Shown here: piece after piece, positions 1 through 7,951 of the stretch | Position numbering within the stretch: position 1 is the first letter of the stretch | Layout of the letters: every line of letters starts with the position of its first letter | Origin: JAHHUA01 sp036635475 | GTDB lineage: Bacteria; Bacillota; Clostridia; Oscillospirales; Ruminococcaceae | DNA length: 22,217 bases | Assembly (NCBI GenBank): GCA_036635475.1 | Contig: JAVWQH010000030.1 | Span: forward strand, 1-22,217 | Direction: 5' to 3' | Notes under the pieces: model-generated | Databases searched by the model: none | What the model saw: the letters and a program-made list of their open reading frames with translations, nothing else | What the model was told of the DNA's origin: nothing | Program-made: the position numbers and the translations under genes

Positions 1-260
1 AAAACGAAATGCAATACCTTTTTGAAATATTTTGTAATTTTTCTGTAATTATTTTAATAATATGGCTTGTATATATAATTATTTTTGTAACTATTTAGCA
101 TAGTAGGGTATATTTGAGCATTATATTACTAAAATTATCAAAAAAGCGCCTAACATATTACAATAATATGGCAAAATAACTTTTGGGTTATATTCTTTTT
201 AAATCATATATGCTATAAATTTATGGGCATTTTAAAAAGTTAAAATCAAGTGATTGGATA
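1..260. other. AT-rich stretch without a gene
   Basis: No open frame of convincing length or with a ribosome binding site lies here on either strand. The stretch is very AT-rich. An 11-base string (aataatatggc) occurs twice, near 56 and 163, and a weak 5-bp stem (ATAAC/GTTAT) lies near 176-191. I see no terminator of a gene to the left, so nothing can be said about what lies outside the window. Confidence 0.6.
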
Positions 261-289
261 TTGTGAAAAACAACTACATATGATATAAT
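261..289 (+). promoter_or_regulatory. sigma-A promoter of the coiled-coil gene
   Basis: TTGTGA (261-266), a 17-base spacer, then TATAAT (284-289) preceded by TG plus one base (extended -10). Transcription would start near 296. That leaves almost no leader before the ATG at 301 but a normal leader of about 38 nt before the ATG at 334. Confidence 0.75.
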
Positions 290-333
290 GATATTAATAA
301 ATGGATAGGTTGATTATATTGGGGGTGAAAAAT

Positions 334-645
334 ATGGATAATATGGAACTTATATTAAACGAACTGCGTTCAATAAATGTTCGACTTGATGCAATGGACA
401 AACGTTTCGACGGCATTGACAGCAGACTTGATGCAATGGACAAACGTTTCGACGGCATTGACAGCAGACTTGATGCTCTTGAGCAGGGTCAAAAAGATAT
501 GAAGGCATTCATTTTGGAAAACAATAATGCAATTGCTGAAATATTTACAGATGCTTTGGAATATACCAACAAAAAAATTGATGGCATTGAATATGTTACA
601 AAATCGAACCTTTATGATATTGCATTAATGAAAAAGGCTATCTAA
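334..645 (+). CDS. small coiled-coil protein with a 14-residue tandem repeat
   Basis: A 103-residue acidic, cysteine-free protein of unknown function. The start is the ATG at 334: it has a strong GGGGGTG site at 321-327 with 7-base spacing, while the in-frame ATG at 301 has no site and lies about 5 nt from the predicted transcription start. Residues about 8-48 are heptad-like, with the unit RLDAMDKRFDGIDS occurring twice in perfect tandem and beginning a third time (RLDALEQ). The rest is also predicted to be helical and contains ELI/ILNEL and DGIEYV segments. No signal peptide or membrane segment is visible. It looks like a soluble, self-associating parallel coiled coil. Similar RLDxMDxRFDxID strings occur in small clostridial and phage proteins, but I cannot assign a role. 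It is monocistronic, between its own promoter and terminator. Confidence 0.85.
   Translation: MDNMELILNELRSINVRLDAMDKRFDGIDSRLDAMDKRFDGIDSRLDALEQGQKDMKAFILENNNAIAEIFTDALEYTNKKIDGIEYVTKSNLYDIALMKKAI
383..476 (+). repeat. 42-bp in-frame direct tandem repeat
   Basis: Two perfect copies, 383-424 and 425-466, are followed by the first 10 bases of a third copy (467-476). The period of 42 bp encodes 14 residues, which is exactly two heptads, so gain or loss of a copy would keep both the reading frame and the coiled-coil register. The lack of any difference between copies, even at silent sites, suggests recent duplication. Confidence 0.95.
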
Positions 646-685
646 TTTCATTTGCATATCAAATTTTGGAAACATACAACGTTTG

Positions 686-726
686 AAAAGAACTAAAGAC
701 TTTTAACTGTCTTTAGTTCTTTTTTT
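686..726. terminator. bidirectional rho-independent terminator
   Basis: A 15-bp stem (686-700 with 709-723) with an 8-base loop. A T-run follows on the plus strand, and the A-run at the stem base gives a T-run on the minus strand. It ends the coiled-coil gene and, from the other side, the chemotaxis receptor gene. Confidence 0.9.
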
Positions 727-763
727 ATACATCTATATAGGGAGAAATTTTCGGGGGGATTAA

Positions 764-2818
764 TTAGTATTTTCCGCCTAGATTATTGCAATTTTCAAGT
801 TTAGGACTGGCTTTTGAGGATTTAGAGGTATATTGCTTTGAGTCTGAGTTATCCTCTAGCTTATATTTGCCGATAAGTTCCTTTAGCATTTGTGCTTGAC
901 CGTTTAGTTGTTCACTTGCAGCGGCACTTTCCTCAGCAGTAGCGGAATTAGTTTGAATAACACTTGAAATTTGTTCAATACCCGCCGTAACTTGCACAGC
1001 GGCGGCAGCTTGTTCATCACTTGCATTTGTGATTTGAACTATCAATTTAACAGCATTGCTTGCTTTTTCAACAACATCTTCCAATGCTTGTGCAGTTACA
1101 TCGGCAATTTTAGAGCCATTTGCAACAGCCTCAACAGTACCCTCGATTAAAGTTGTTGTATTTTTAGCAGCAACAGCGGATTTTTGAGCAAGGTTTCGCA
1201 CTTCATCAGCCACAACAGCAAAGCCTTTTCCTGCCTCACCTGCACGAGCCGCCTCAACAGCCGCATTAAGAGCAAGAATATTTGTTTGGAATGCAATATC
1301 ATCAATCGTTTTAATAATTTTGCCAATTTGGTTAGCTTTGTCAGTGATTTCTGCCATAGCGGCAACCATTTCTTGCATTTTTTCATTACTTGCGGAAACG
1401 CCTGCACCGGCTTCGCTTGATAAAGCATTAGCCACATCAGCATTTTCCGCATTAGCTTTGATTTTCTCTGAAATATCATTAATAGTAGCACTGAGTTCCT
1501 CGATTGATGCGGCTTGTTCTGTTGCACCTTGAGAAAGTTCTTGAGCTCCGCTTGCAACTTGGTCCGAGCCACCGGCAACTTGTTCCGAGGCAACATTAAT
1601 TTGTGATAATACTGAACTCTGCTCAATCTTGAGGTTACGCACTGAGTCTAAGATTTCGCTGAAACCGCCCACATAAGCCTCTCTGTGACTTGACATAACA
1701 GTGAAATTTCCGTTTGCCATTTCTCTCAAGAGGTAGTTTATGTCGCTGATTATCTCATTGATATTATCCACGATGTGGCTTGTTGCATCTGCTAAAACCT
1801 TGGTTTCGTCTTTGGTGCGAATTTCTGCCATAGGGGTTTCTAAGTCGCCTTGAGCAAGAAGTTTTAATCTTTCTGCACAAATAGTGATAGGCTTTGAAAT
1901 TTTATTAGCAAAGCTAAATATAATGAGGGAAGAAATAACAAGCAAAACAACTGCGATTATGATGCTTACAGTAATAGCGGTATAAGTTGAGCCTAAAAAC
2001 TCATTTTTATCCACAGTAACGCCGATAGCCCAGCCATTTGTGCCGGAAATTGGAGAAAGTTGAATGAAGTGTTGTTTGCCATTATATTTAGTTTCGGCAA
2101 AAACGGTTTCACCGGCAAGAGCTTTTTGTTCAAGCTTAGCAAGTTTGGCTAAGTCTTTATTATTTTTTGCAGCCTCGATTTTATTTTCGCCGTTAAGCAC
2201 TTTTGAATAATCGGGGTGAGCGATTACGTCGCCATTTTGATTTATAATGTAAGCATAGCCTGTTTTGCCGATTTCGGCTTTATTGGTTATTTCCGACAAG
2301 AAAGTGCCGTCCAATTGGGCAAAAACCACTCCCACAATTTGCGTATCAAAGATACCATCTTGCCAAATAGGAGCAGAAACAGTAATTCTTGTGGAAGATT
2401 TATCTGCGGTTAAAACGGGTTGATTCACGAATGTTTCGCCATTAATAGATTTTTTGAAAAATTCTTCATTGGAAAAGTCGTTTCCGTCAGGGTCTTTTCC
2501 GCTTTTATCTAAAGTTGATGCCATTACCAAGCCGTATTTTTGTTGTTTGCTATCCAAAATTTGTTTTTTTGCAGTTTTGGTAGCATTTGAAGCAGACAGG
2601 CGGTTAATTGCACCTAATTCTTGAATGACATTTTTTGTACTTAACAAGCGATTTTCAGTTGCCAAAACTGCCATATTAGCAGTTTCACCCAGTAATTCTT
2701 CAACTGTTTGGGTGGTATTGGTGACGCTGGCAGTTGAAAATACACAAGTGATGATAGACAGGGACACGAGCAAGATTGATGCAGAGATGATAGCAATTCT
2801 TTTTTTGATACTGTTCAT
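764..2818 (-). CDS. methyl-accepting chemotaxis protein with extracellular Cache sensor
   Basis: A 684-residue membrane receptor that would signal through CheW/CheA to steer swimming. Order: short basic N-terminus; first membrane helix about 9-31; extracellular double-Cache-like sensor about 32-280, including the IGKTGYAYIINQNGDVIAHPD-like stretch typical of the family; second membrane helix about 281-305 (VSIIIAVVLLVISSLII); HAMP domain about 306-358; long cytoplasmic signalling coil to about 655, with the conserved hairpin tip VADEVRNLAQKSA beginning near 536. The Cache fold commonly binds amino acids or small acids, but the ligand cannot be read from the sequence. There is no C-terminal methyltransferase-docking pentapeptide; the tail is Ser/Lys-rich. 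An AGAGGA site precedes the ATG. No che or flagellar genes lie in the window, so this is a stand-alone receptor gene. Confidence 0.96.
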   Translation of the reverse strand: MNSIKKRIAIISASILLVSLSIITCVFSTASVTNTTQTVEELLGETANMAVLATENRLLSTKNVIQELGAINRLSASNATKTAKKQILDSKQQKYGLVMASTLDKSGKDPDGNDFSNEEFFKKSINGETFVNQPVLTADKSSTRITVSAPIWQDGIFDTQIVGVVFAQLDGTFLSEITNKAEIGKTGYAYIINQNGDVIAHPDYSKVLNGENKIEAAKNNKDLAKLAKLEQKALAGETVFAETKYNGKQHFIQLSPISGTNGWAIGVTVDKNEFLGSTYTAITVSIIIAVVLLVISSLIIFSFANKISKPITICAERLKLLAQGDLETPMAEIRTKDETKVLADATSHIVDNINEIISDINYLLREMANGNFTVMSSHREAYVGGFSEILDSVRNLKIEQSSVLSQINVASEQVAGGSDQVASGAQELSQGATEQAASIEELSATINDISEKIKANAENADVANALSSEAGAGVSASNEKMQEMVAAMAEITDKANQIGKIIKTIDDIAFQTNILALNAAVEAARAGEAGKGFAVVADEVRNLAQKSAVAAKNTTTLIEGTVEAVANGSKIADVTAQALEDVVEKASNAVKLIVQITNASDEQAAAAVQVTAGIEQISSVIQTNSATAEESAAASEQLNGQAQMLKELIGKYKLEDNSDSKQYTSKSSKASPKLENCNNLGGKY

Positions 2819-2861
2819 GGTTGTTCCTCTTTTCTTGTTAAAATAGTCATATTATGTTAAA

Positions 2862-2890
2862 ATTATACTAGATTATTGTTAACAATTCAA
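2862..2890 (-). promoter_or_regulatory. sigma-A promoter of the chemotaxis receptor
   Basis: Read on the minus strand: TTGAAT (2885-2890), a 17-base spacer, TATAAT (2862-2867). The start site would fall about 35 bases before the ATG at 2818. No sigma-28-type motility promoter is obvious, which suggests housekeeping transcription. Confidence 0.75.
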
Positions 2891-3109
2891 GGAAGAAGTC
2901 TTTTGGGGTCACATACAAAACAAATATTCATTTTAGTAACTTACTCTAATTTATCATTATTTTGTAATATATTTTTTAACAAATCCCATTTCATATAATT
3001 ATTTAAAGCAATAATTTGTTCACATCTTACACAAAAAGTCTTATTTGTTTCATTGAAATTTCCAGTGAAAAACTTTTGGCTAACTTTTATGGCGATTTAA
3101 CTAGTTTTT
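2891..3109. other. intergenic stretch, no gene seen
   Basis: An AT-rich gap between two minus-strand genes. Neither strand has an open frame with a ribosome binding site. The only supported elements at its borders are the receptor promoter on the left and the terminator of the UPF0371 gene on the right. Confidence 0.55.
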
Positions 3110-3148
3110 ACGCAAAAGAGTGCCTTCTTAAATAAAAGAAGACACTCT
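3110..3148 (-). terminator. rho-independent terminator of the UPF0371 gene
   Basis: A 13-position stem (3117-3129 with 3136-3148) with one C/A mismatch and a 6-base loop. On the minus strand it is followed by CTTTTGCG and then a T-run. It lies 27 bases after the stop codon of the gene to its right. Confidence 0.75.
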
Positions 3149-3175
3149 ATTATAAAAATCTATAGCAATCGCAAT

Positions 3176-4666
3176 TTAGTAGTACAAGTTTTTGCTTGGA
3201 TAAACAGGGTCACAACTTAGGTGCATACCCAATTTTCGGATTGTACTTTCGTCCCCATAATGGAGCATATGAGTTGAATGTACGTCACAATCTCTCAAGT
3301 TTGGCAGTTGTTTTATGGCAAATTCAGCAGTTGGGTTGAATGATGCGGAAATGCAAACAGCCGACAAAACATCATCAAGTTTCAAAACGTCCGACCTACT
3401 GCCTAAAACGTCAATTTTTAATCTCAACATCGGTTCAAGTGCCAATGCGGAAATAAGCTGCAATTTATCGTCAATTCCGCCCAAAACTTTGAGTGCATTC
3501 AAAACGCAAGAGGCAGAGGCACTCATTATATCAGTGGCTTTTCCTGTGACAATTCTTCCGTCAAGTAATTCAATCGCAACAGCGGAAGTCCCTTTTTCAA
3601 CGGATTTTTCTCTTGCCGGCACAACGCATTTTCGCTCTTCTGCGGAAATATTCAACTGCACCATTAAGGCTTTTATTTTTTCAACGGCTTGTATGCTTTC
3701 TTTGCCCTGTTTATGGTCACAAAGCGCCTTGAAATATCTTCTGATTATCTCTTGTTTAGCCGCTTCACGACACACTTCATCATCTATTATTGCATATCCC
3801 GCCATATTTACTCCCATATCCGTTGGACTGCGATAGAAATTTTCGTCCCCTGTGATTTTTCCGATTATGGTTTTCACGATTGGGAAAGCTTCAATATCAC
3901 GATTATAGTTGACAGTTGAAATGCCATATGCCTCTAAATGGAATGGGTCAATCATATTAACGTCCATCAAATCCGCTGTAGCAGCCTCATAAGCGAGATT
4001 TACAGGGTGTTTTAGCGGCAAATTCCAAATTGGAAATGTTTCAAACTTTGCATATCCCGATTTCACACCTTTTTTGCTGTCGTGATACATTTGTGACAAG
4101 CAAGTTGCAAGTTTGCCCGAACCCGGCCCCGGTGCTGTTACAACAACAAGAGGTTTTGTGGTTTCGATATATTCGTTTGAGCCATAGCCCTCATCGCTTA
4201 CTATATGGGGTATATCGTTGGGATAACCCGCAATAGGCTTGTGAATATAGTTTTTAACGCCTCTGATGCTGAGCTTATTTATAAAATTATCAGCAGTATT
4301 TTGCCCTGTATATTGAGTTATAACAACGCAATTAACCTTAATATCCATTGCTGTTATATCGTCAATTAATCGCAATACGTCCATTTCATAAGAAATTCCC
4401 AAATCTGAACGAATTTTTGTTTTTTCTATGTCACCCGCACTGACACAGAAAATTATTTCCGCTTCATTTCTCATTTCATAAAGCAGTCTTATTTTGCCAC
4501 CGGCATCAAATCCCGGAAGTACTCTTTCTGCATGAAAATCATCAAAAAGTTTCCCTCCGAACTCTAGGTAAAGCTTGCCATCAAATTTTTTGATTCTCTC
4601 TTCAATTTGTTGCTTTTGACGCTGCATATATAGCTCTTTGTCAAATCCGATTTTTTTCAAGGTCAC
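3176..4666 (-). CDS. UPF0371 / DUF1846 family protein
   Basis: A 496-residue cytoplasmic protein. The N-terminus (IGFDKELYMQRQKQQI, followed by KLYLEFGGKL) and the full length match my memory of the UPF0371/DUF1846 family, widespread in Firmicutes and Actinobacteria. That family has a solved structure from Corynebacterium diphtheriae but no established reaction. A glycine-rich loop APGPGSGK at 178-185 resembles, but does not exactly match, a nucleotide-binding P-loop. A nucleotide or other phosphate ligand is therefore possible but unproven. The start is GTG at 4666, with GAGGGGG 7 bases upstream. It is a single gene with its own terminator. A weak promoter (TACAAT near 4695) may drive it. 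Confidence 0.88.
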   Translation of the reverse strand: MTLKKIGFDKELYMQRQKQQIEERIKKFDGKLYLEFGGKLFDDFHAERVLPGFDAGGKIRLLYEMRNEAEIIFCVSAGDIEKTKIRSDLGISYEMDVLRLIDDITAMDIKVNCVVITQYTGQNTADNFINKLSIRGVKNYIHKPIAGYPNDIPHIVSDEGYGSNEYIETTKPLVVVTAPGPGSGKLATCLSQMYHDSKKGVKSGYAKFETFPIWNLPLKHPVNLAYEAATADLMDVNMIDPFHLEAYGISTVNYNRDIEAFPIVKTIIGKITGDENFYRSPTDMGVNMAGYAIIDDEVCREAAKQEIIRRYFKALCDHKQGKESIQAVEKIKALMVQLNISAEERKCVVPAREKSVEKGTSAVAIELLDGRIVTGKATDIMSASASCVLNALKVLGGIDDKLQLISALALEPMLRLKIDVLGSRSDVLKLDDVLSAVCISASFNPTAEFAIKQLPNLRDCDVHSTHMLHYGDESTIRKLGMHLSCDPVYPSKNLYY

Positions 4667-5037
4667 TGCGTTTCCCCCTCTGCATATAACTATTGTATCC
4701 TCAATTAATAAGTAATCATAACATAAAACCGCCGATATTTCAATGGAATTTGCCTTTTATCAGCAAAGTATTTCTATTTGCTATAACTTCACCAAAAAGT
4801 TCCCTGTGTCTTTGAGATATAATCAAAATATACTACTATATAACTAATTATTTTCCAAAATAATCGTAATATCCTTGTGCTTGGCATAAGAACTAGCTTT
4901 TTATGGAATAATATAATAAATAGCTATGGTTCATAGGTTAATTTAACTCCCACAGTCCAAAATTTCTCCAGAATATTCCGTTTTAAGCTAAATGCAAGAA
5001 GAAAATTGCTGCAAATACTGGTTATTTTTTAAAAATG
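4667..5037. other. divergent intergenic region
   Basis: About 400 bases between two divergent genes. It should hold the promoters of both. On the minus side a TACAAT -10 near 4691-4696 is plausible, but its -35 is poor. On the plus side the extended -10 at 5038-5046 is clear. No small gene, strong hairpin or riboswitch was recognised in between. Confidence 0.5.
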
Positions 5038-5046
5038 TGGTACAAT
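5038..5046 (+). promoter_or_regulatory. extended -10 promoter of the CofE-like operon
   Basis: TGG followed by TACAAT (5041-5046). The -35 region (TGGTTA at about 16 bases) is weak, so the TGn extension probably carries recognition. The start codon lies 37 bases downstream, behind an AAAGGA ribosome binding site. Confidence 0.5.
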
Positions 5047-5082
5047 ATTCTATATACGTTAATATGAAAGGAATGTCAAAAT

Positions 5083-5784
5083 ATGTCCGATACTTATATA
5101 ATTAATGATGGCAAAAACGATATAATTAATGTTAATGAAAAAAATTACCACAGATACGCTATCAAAACTCATGTTATTACTGACAAAGATGATATTTGTG
5201 ATGTAATTGAAAAATACGCAAAACCTTATGCACAGGAAAATGATATTGTTTTTATAACCGAAAAAGCTGTTGCTTGCACCCAAAAACGTGCTATCCCTAT
5301 GGACGAAATTCACCCTCGCCCTCTTGCAACTTTTCTTTGCAAATTTGTTCTCAAAACCCCTTGCGGAATTGGACTGGGTATACCCGAAACTATGGAGATG
5401 GCTTTGAGAGAATGTGGCACAATTCGTATTCTTTTTGCCGCAGGTATTTCTGCTGTTGGAAAGCTTTTTAAGCAACGTGGCTGGTTCTATAAAATCGCAG
5501 GTTACAAAGCTGAATCAATTGATGGACCTTGCAGTTACACTCTTCCGCCTTACAATCACTGTGTTGTTTTAGGCCCTCTTGAGCCTGATGCTGTTGCTAA
5601 AAAAATGTCCGACAGACTTGGCGGAATTAAAGTTGCTGTAACCGATATTAACGACCTTGCCGGAAAAATCCTCGGCATCTCTCACAAGGATATGGACAGA
5701 GATTTATTGGCTCGAATTTTGAAGGATAATCCTTTGGGACAATCCTCAGAACAGACTCCAATGGGTATAATAAGAGAATGTTAG
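5083..5784 (+). CDS. CofE-like protein (F420-0:gamma-glutamyl ligase fold)
   Basis: A 233-residue cytoplasmic protein resembling the catalytic domain of coenzyme F420-0:L-glutamate ligase. Visible family features are the N-terminal DIVFITEKAVACTQ strand-helix, the GIGLGIPETMEMAL segment and the late GIKVAVTDINDLAGKILG stretch, whose Asp/Asn residues would sit at the metal site. In methanogens and actinobacteria CofE adds glutamate to F420 with GTP. Clostridia are not known for F420, and this copy has no cofC, cofD or cofG/H beside it. It more likely ligates an amino acid to another acid substrate; the substrate cannot be told from sequence. It is the first gene of a plus-strand run, 49 bases before the AEC transporter. 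Confidence 0.8.
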   Translation: MSDTYIINDGKNDIINVNEKNYHRYAIKTHVITDKDDICDVIEKYAKPYAQENDIVFITEKAVACTQKRAIPMDEIHPRPLATFLCKFVLKTPCGIGLGIPETMEMALRECGTIRILFAAGISAVGKLFKQRGWFYKIAGYKAESIDGPCSYTLPPYNHCVVLGPLEPDAVAKKMSDRLGGIKVAVTDINDLAGKILGISHKDMDRDLLARILKDNPLGQSSEQTPMGIIREC

Positions 5785-5833
5785 GACATAACAATCCTGT
5801 TTCTCCCAAAAATTATGTTATTGGAAGTATATT

Positions 5834-6787
5834 ATGCGTGATTTAATTTATAGCCTAAACATCGTTTTACCGCTTTTTTTAATCGGTGTATTAGGGTATT
5901 TTCTACGAGTTAAAGGCATTGTTGATATGAACTTTATGGATAAAGGCGTATCCCTTTGCTTCAAGTTGCTTTTGCCATTTATGCTTTTTAATGAGATTTA
6001 CACTTCAGATATTGTTGGCGGTTTTAACCCCAAAACTTTCGCTTTCGGGGTTATTGGCACATTCCTATCCATTTTTCTGACTTTTGTTTATGCAAAATTT
6101 TGTATAAAATCCGAAGACAAACGAAGTGCAATTGCTCACGGAATTTTTCGCAGTAACTTTATAATGATGGGTGTTCCCATTGTTGAAAATATGTATGGTG
6201 CTGGTTCAACTGTCAATGCCGCCGCTCTTTTACCCATTGTTATACCAATGTTTAACGTTGCGGCAATCTTGGTTTTCACTCTCTATGCCCCTCGAGCTGA
6301 GGGCGAAAAAAGGGTTTCGGTTAAATCAGTAATTATGAAAATAGTGAAAAACCCGTTGATTATTGCCGTTTTTGTTGCCGCTGTATTCAAAATATTGAAC
6401 ATTAAACTGCCAACATTTGCTATGACAACAGTTTCTTATATTGCAAGAACTTCAACCACAATGTCGCTTTTAACTATCGGCGGATTGTTCGAGGTCAGTC
6501 AAGCTAAGAAAAACTTGAAATATTCTCTTGCTACTTGCTTTGCAAGACTTATTATTGTCCCTTTTATTGCAATTTCAATCGCTGTTGCCTTGGGCTTTAA
6601 AGGTGTTGACCTTGCCACACTTTTGATTTTATTCGGCTCTCCCACTGCTGTTTCCAGTGCCGCTATGGCAAAAAACTTGGGCGGTGACTATAAACTTTCG
6701 GGAGATATTACAATGCTTTCTGCCTTTTTCTCCATATTCACAATGTTTGGGTTTATTTTCATTTTGAAAAGCTTATCTCTACTCTGA
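5834..6787 (+). CDS. AEC family transporter (auxin efflux carrier / malate permease type)
   Basis: A 317-residue integral membrane protein with about ten hydrophobic segments in two halves joined by a charged loop near residues 155-170 (PRAEGEKRVSVKSV). The N-terminal NIVLPLFLIGVLGYFLR and the C-terminal GSPTAVSSAAMAKNLGGD stretch are typical of the AEC/YfdV/MleP family. Members carry small organic acids or amino-acid-like compounds, using a proton or sodium gradient. The substrate is not readable. GGAAG lies 6 bases before the ATG. It sits between the CofE-like gene and the HAD phosphatase, spaced closely enough for one transcript. A malate or dicarboxylate role is conceivable, as aspA and malic enzyme lie 2.5 kb away, but that is only inference. 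Confidence 0.9.
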   Translation: MRDLIYSLNIVLPLFLIGVLGYFLRVKGIVDMNFMDKGVSLCFKLLLPFMLFNEIYTSDIVGGFNPKTFAFGVIGTFLSIFLTFVYAKFCIKSEDKRSAIAHGIFRSNFIMMGVPIVENMYGAGSTVNAAALLPIVIPMFNVAAILVFTLYAPRAEGEKRVSVKSVIMKIVKNPLIIAVFVAAVFKILNIKLPTFAMTTVSYIARTSTTMSLLTIGGLFEVSQAKKNLKYSLATCFARLIIVPFIAISIAVALGFKGVDLATLLILFGSPTAVSSAAMAKNLGGDYKLSGDITMLSAFFSIFTMFGFIFILKSLSLL

Positions 6788-6809
6788 AAATATCATGCAA
6801 GGAGCAACT

Positions 6810-7496
6810 ATGAAATACGAAATACTTTTATTTGATATAGATGACACCTTAGTTGATTTTGCAAAAGCTGAAGAAAAAGCATTGCATATAACCTTTTCTG
6901 CTCACGAAATACCATTAAATGATGAGATTTTTCAAAGTTATAAGCTTATCAATCAAAACCTTTGGAATGAGTTTGAACTGGGCAAAACCACAAAAGAAAT
7001 CCTGACTGTGGAGCGGTTTCAAACTCTTGGGAAAAAATATTCTCTGCAATTTGATGCTGAAAATATCAACAGGGAATATCTCAATAATCTAGCTTGCAAC
7101 TGCGTTTTATTCCACGGGGCATATGAATTTATCAAAAAGGCAAGTGCTGACTTCAAAATTCACATTATCACTAATGGCATTGCCTACACGCAAAAGAAAA
7201 AGTTAGCCACTGTTAATATTTCTGAATTTATCGGACAGGTTATCACTTCCGAAGAAGCCGGAGCTAACAAGCCTTCGTCGGAGTTTTTTGAATATGCCTT
7301 TGAAAAAATCAGAATAAAAGATAAGTCAAAATGCCTTGTTGTGGGCGATTCTTTAACCGCTGACATTGAGGGAGCTGTGGCTTTTGGGATTGATTGTTGT
7401 TGGTTCAACCCAAAATGCCAAAAGAATTTGACAGGCATCTCCCCTACATATGAAGCTAAAAATTACGATGAAATAAGCAAAATTATATATCAATAA
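6810..7496 (+). CDS. YjjG-type HAD-IA phosphatase (nucleotidase-like)
   Basis: A 228-residue soluble HAD hydrolase with all four motifs: FDIDDTL (nucleophile Asp9, acid Asp11), TN at 121-122, Lys154 in ANKPSSEFF, and VVGDSLTADIEGA (Asp180, Asp185). The helical cap between motifs I and II and the ALHITF / LWNEFELGKT stretches fit the YjjG subgroup, which dephosphorylates (non-canonical) pyrimidine nucleoside monophosphates. The exact substrate is inference. The start is the ATG at 6810, because AAGGAG at 6799-6804 is correctly spaced for it. The in-frame ATG at 6795 overlaps that site. It is the last gene of the three-gene run, 22 bases after the transporter. Confidence 0.9.
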   Translation: MKYEILLFDIDDTLVDFAKAEEKALHITFSAHEIPLNDEIFQSYKLINQNLWNEFELGKTTKEILTVERFQTLGKKYSLQFDAENINREYLNNLACNCVLFHGAYEFIKKASADFKIHIITNGIAYTQKKKLATVNISEFIGQVITSEEAGANKPSSEFFEYAFEKIRIKDKSKCLVVGDSLTADIEGAVAFGIDCCWFNPKCQKNLTGISPTYEAKNYDEISKIIYQ

Positions 7497-7502
7497 AATA
7501 AA

Positions 7503-7610
7503 CAGCCTTTATAAAGTTAATTTGGTGGTTTTTTAAGCCGCTGAAACCCATTGAATTTCCCGTAATAAATTGTGGAAATCCTATGTAAAACTTTATTAGG
7601 CTGCTTTTTT
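7503..7610. terminator. long structured terminator or small RNA element
   Basis: Outer arms at 7503-7518 and 7589-7603 pair as CAGCCT/AGGCTG and ATAAAGTT/AACTTTAT with a small internal bulge. They enclose 70 bases that contain a further possible stem, ATTTCC (7555-7560) with GGAAAT (7574-7579). A T6 run follows at 7605-7610, and the minus strand also has a T-rich tail. It lies between two converging operons and most simply ends both. It is much larger than the other terminators here. Confidence 0.6.
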
Positions 7611-7620
7611 ATGTAAAAGT

Positions 7621-7938
7621 TTAGATAAATCCGCATAATGTGGCTAGTGTATAGCAAAACCTGTTTTGTTCCTCACGAAACTCCGATTTTTTCATATCAA
7701 TATTGTAAAGGCTCAATAAATTATCAAGGCTGTTTTCTTTGCGATTAATCAAATTGAGTTTGATTGCATTAATAACGTTTTTTTGCTTTACTTCTTGAGA
7801 ATTATTCAGTCCACAATCTGTCACGATTATGCGTTCAGCAATTGCTATATTGGTTTTATATGGCTCTGTTGAACAACTTTCCAACAATCCTGAACAGATT
7901 TTGATTATCCCAGGGGTTAATTTTGCTGTTAAACTCAT
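7621..7938 (-). CDS. unrecognised 105-residue protein (second gene of repressor-controlled operon)
   Basis: A soluble, mostly helical protein of unknown function with no signal peptide or membrane segment. It has five cysteines (CSG, ESCS, TDCG, RFCYTL, TLCGFI), more than its neighbours, without a clear metal-binding spacing. Polar central and C-terminal helices (VKQKNVINAIKLNLI; LYNIDMKKSEFREEQNRF) end in a hydrophobic tail. A strong AAGGGGGAG site sits 6 bases before the ATG and overlaps the end of the upstream gene, so the two are translated from one message. Transcription from the promoter at 8254-8282 would be controlled by the divergent S24 repressor. An effector induced by DNA damage is one reading, but no function is claimed. 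Confidence 0.75.
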   Translation of the reverse strand: MSLTAKLTPGIIKICSGLLESCSTEPYKTNIAIAERIIVTDCGLNNSQEVKQKNVINAIKLNLINRKENSLDNLLSLYNIDMKKSEFREEQNRFCYTLATLCGFI

Positions 7939-7951
7939 TCAAAACTCCCCC

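Noticed and set aside
301..333. Earlier ATG start for the coiled-coil protein
   Set aside because: It would sit about 5 nt after the predicted transcription start without a ribosome binding site, while ATG 334 has a strong one.
1147..1626. Open frame overlapping the chemotaxis receptor in another frame of the same strand
   Set aside because: It lies wholly within the signalling-domain coding region of the receptor, has no ribosome binding site and has a biased, low-information composition.
6795..6809. Earlier ATG start for the HAD phosphatase
   Set aside because: The AAGGAG site at 6799-6804 lies inside this extension and is correctly spaced for the ATG at 6810.
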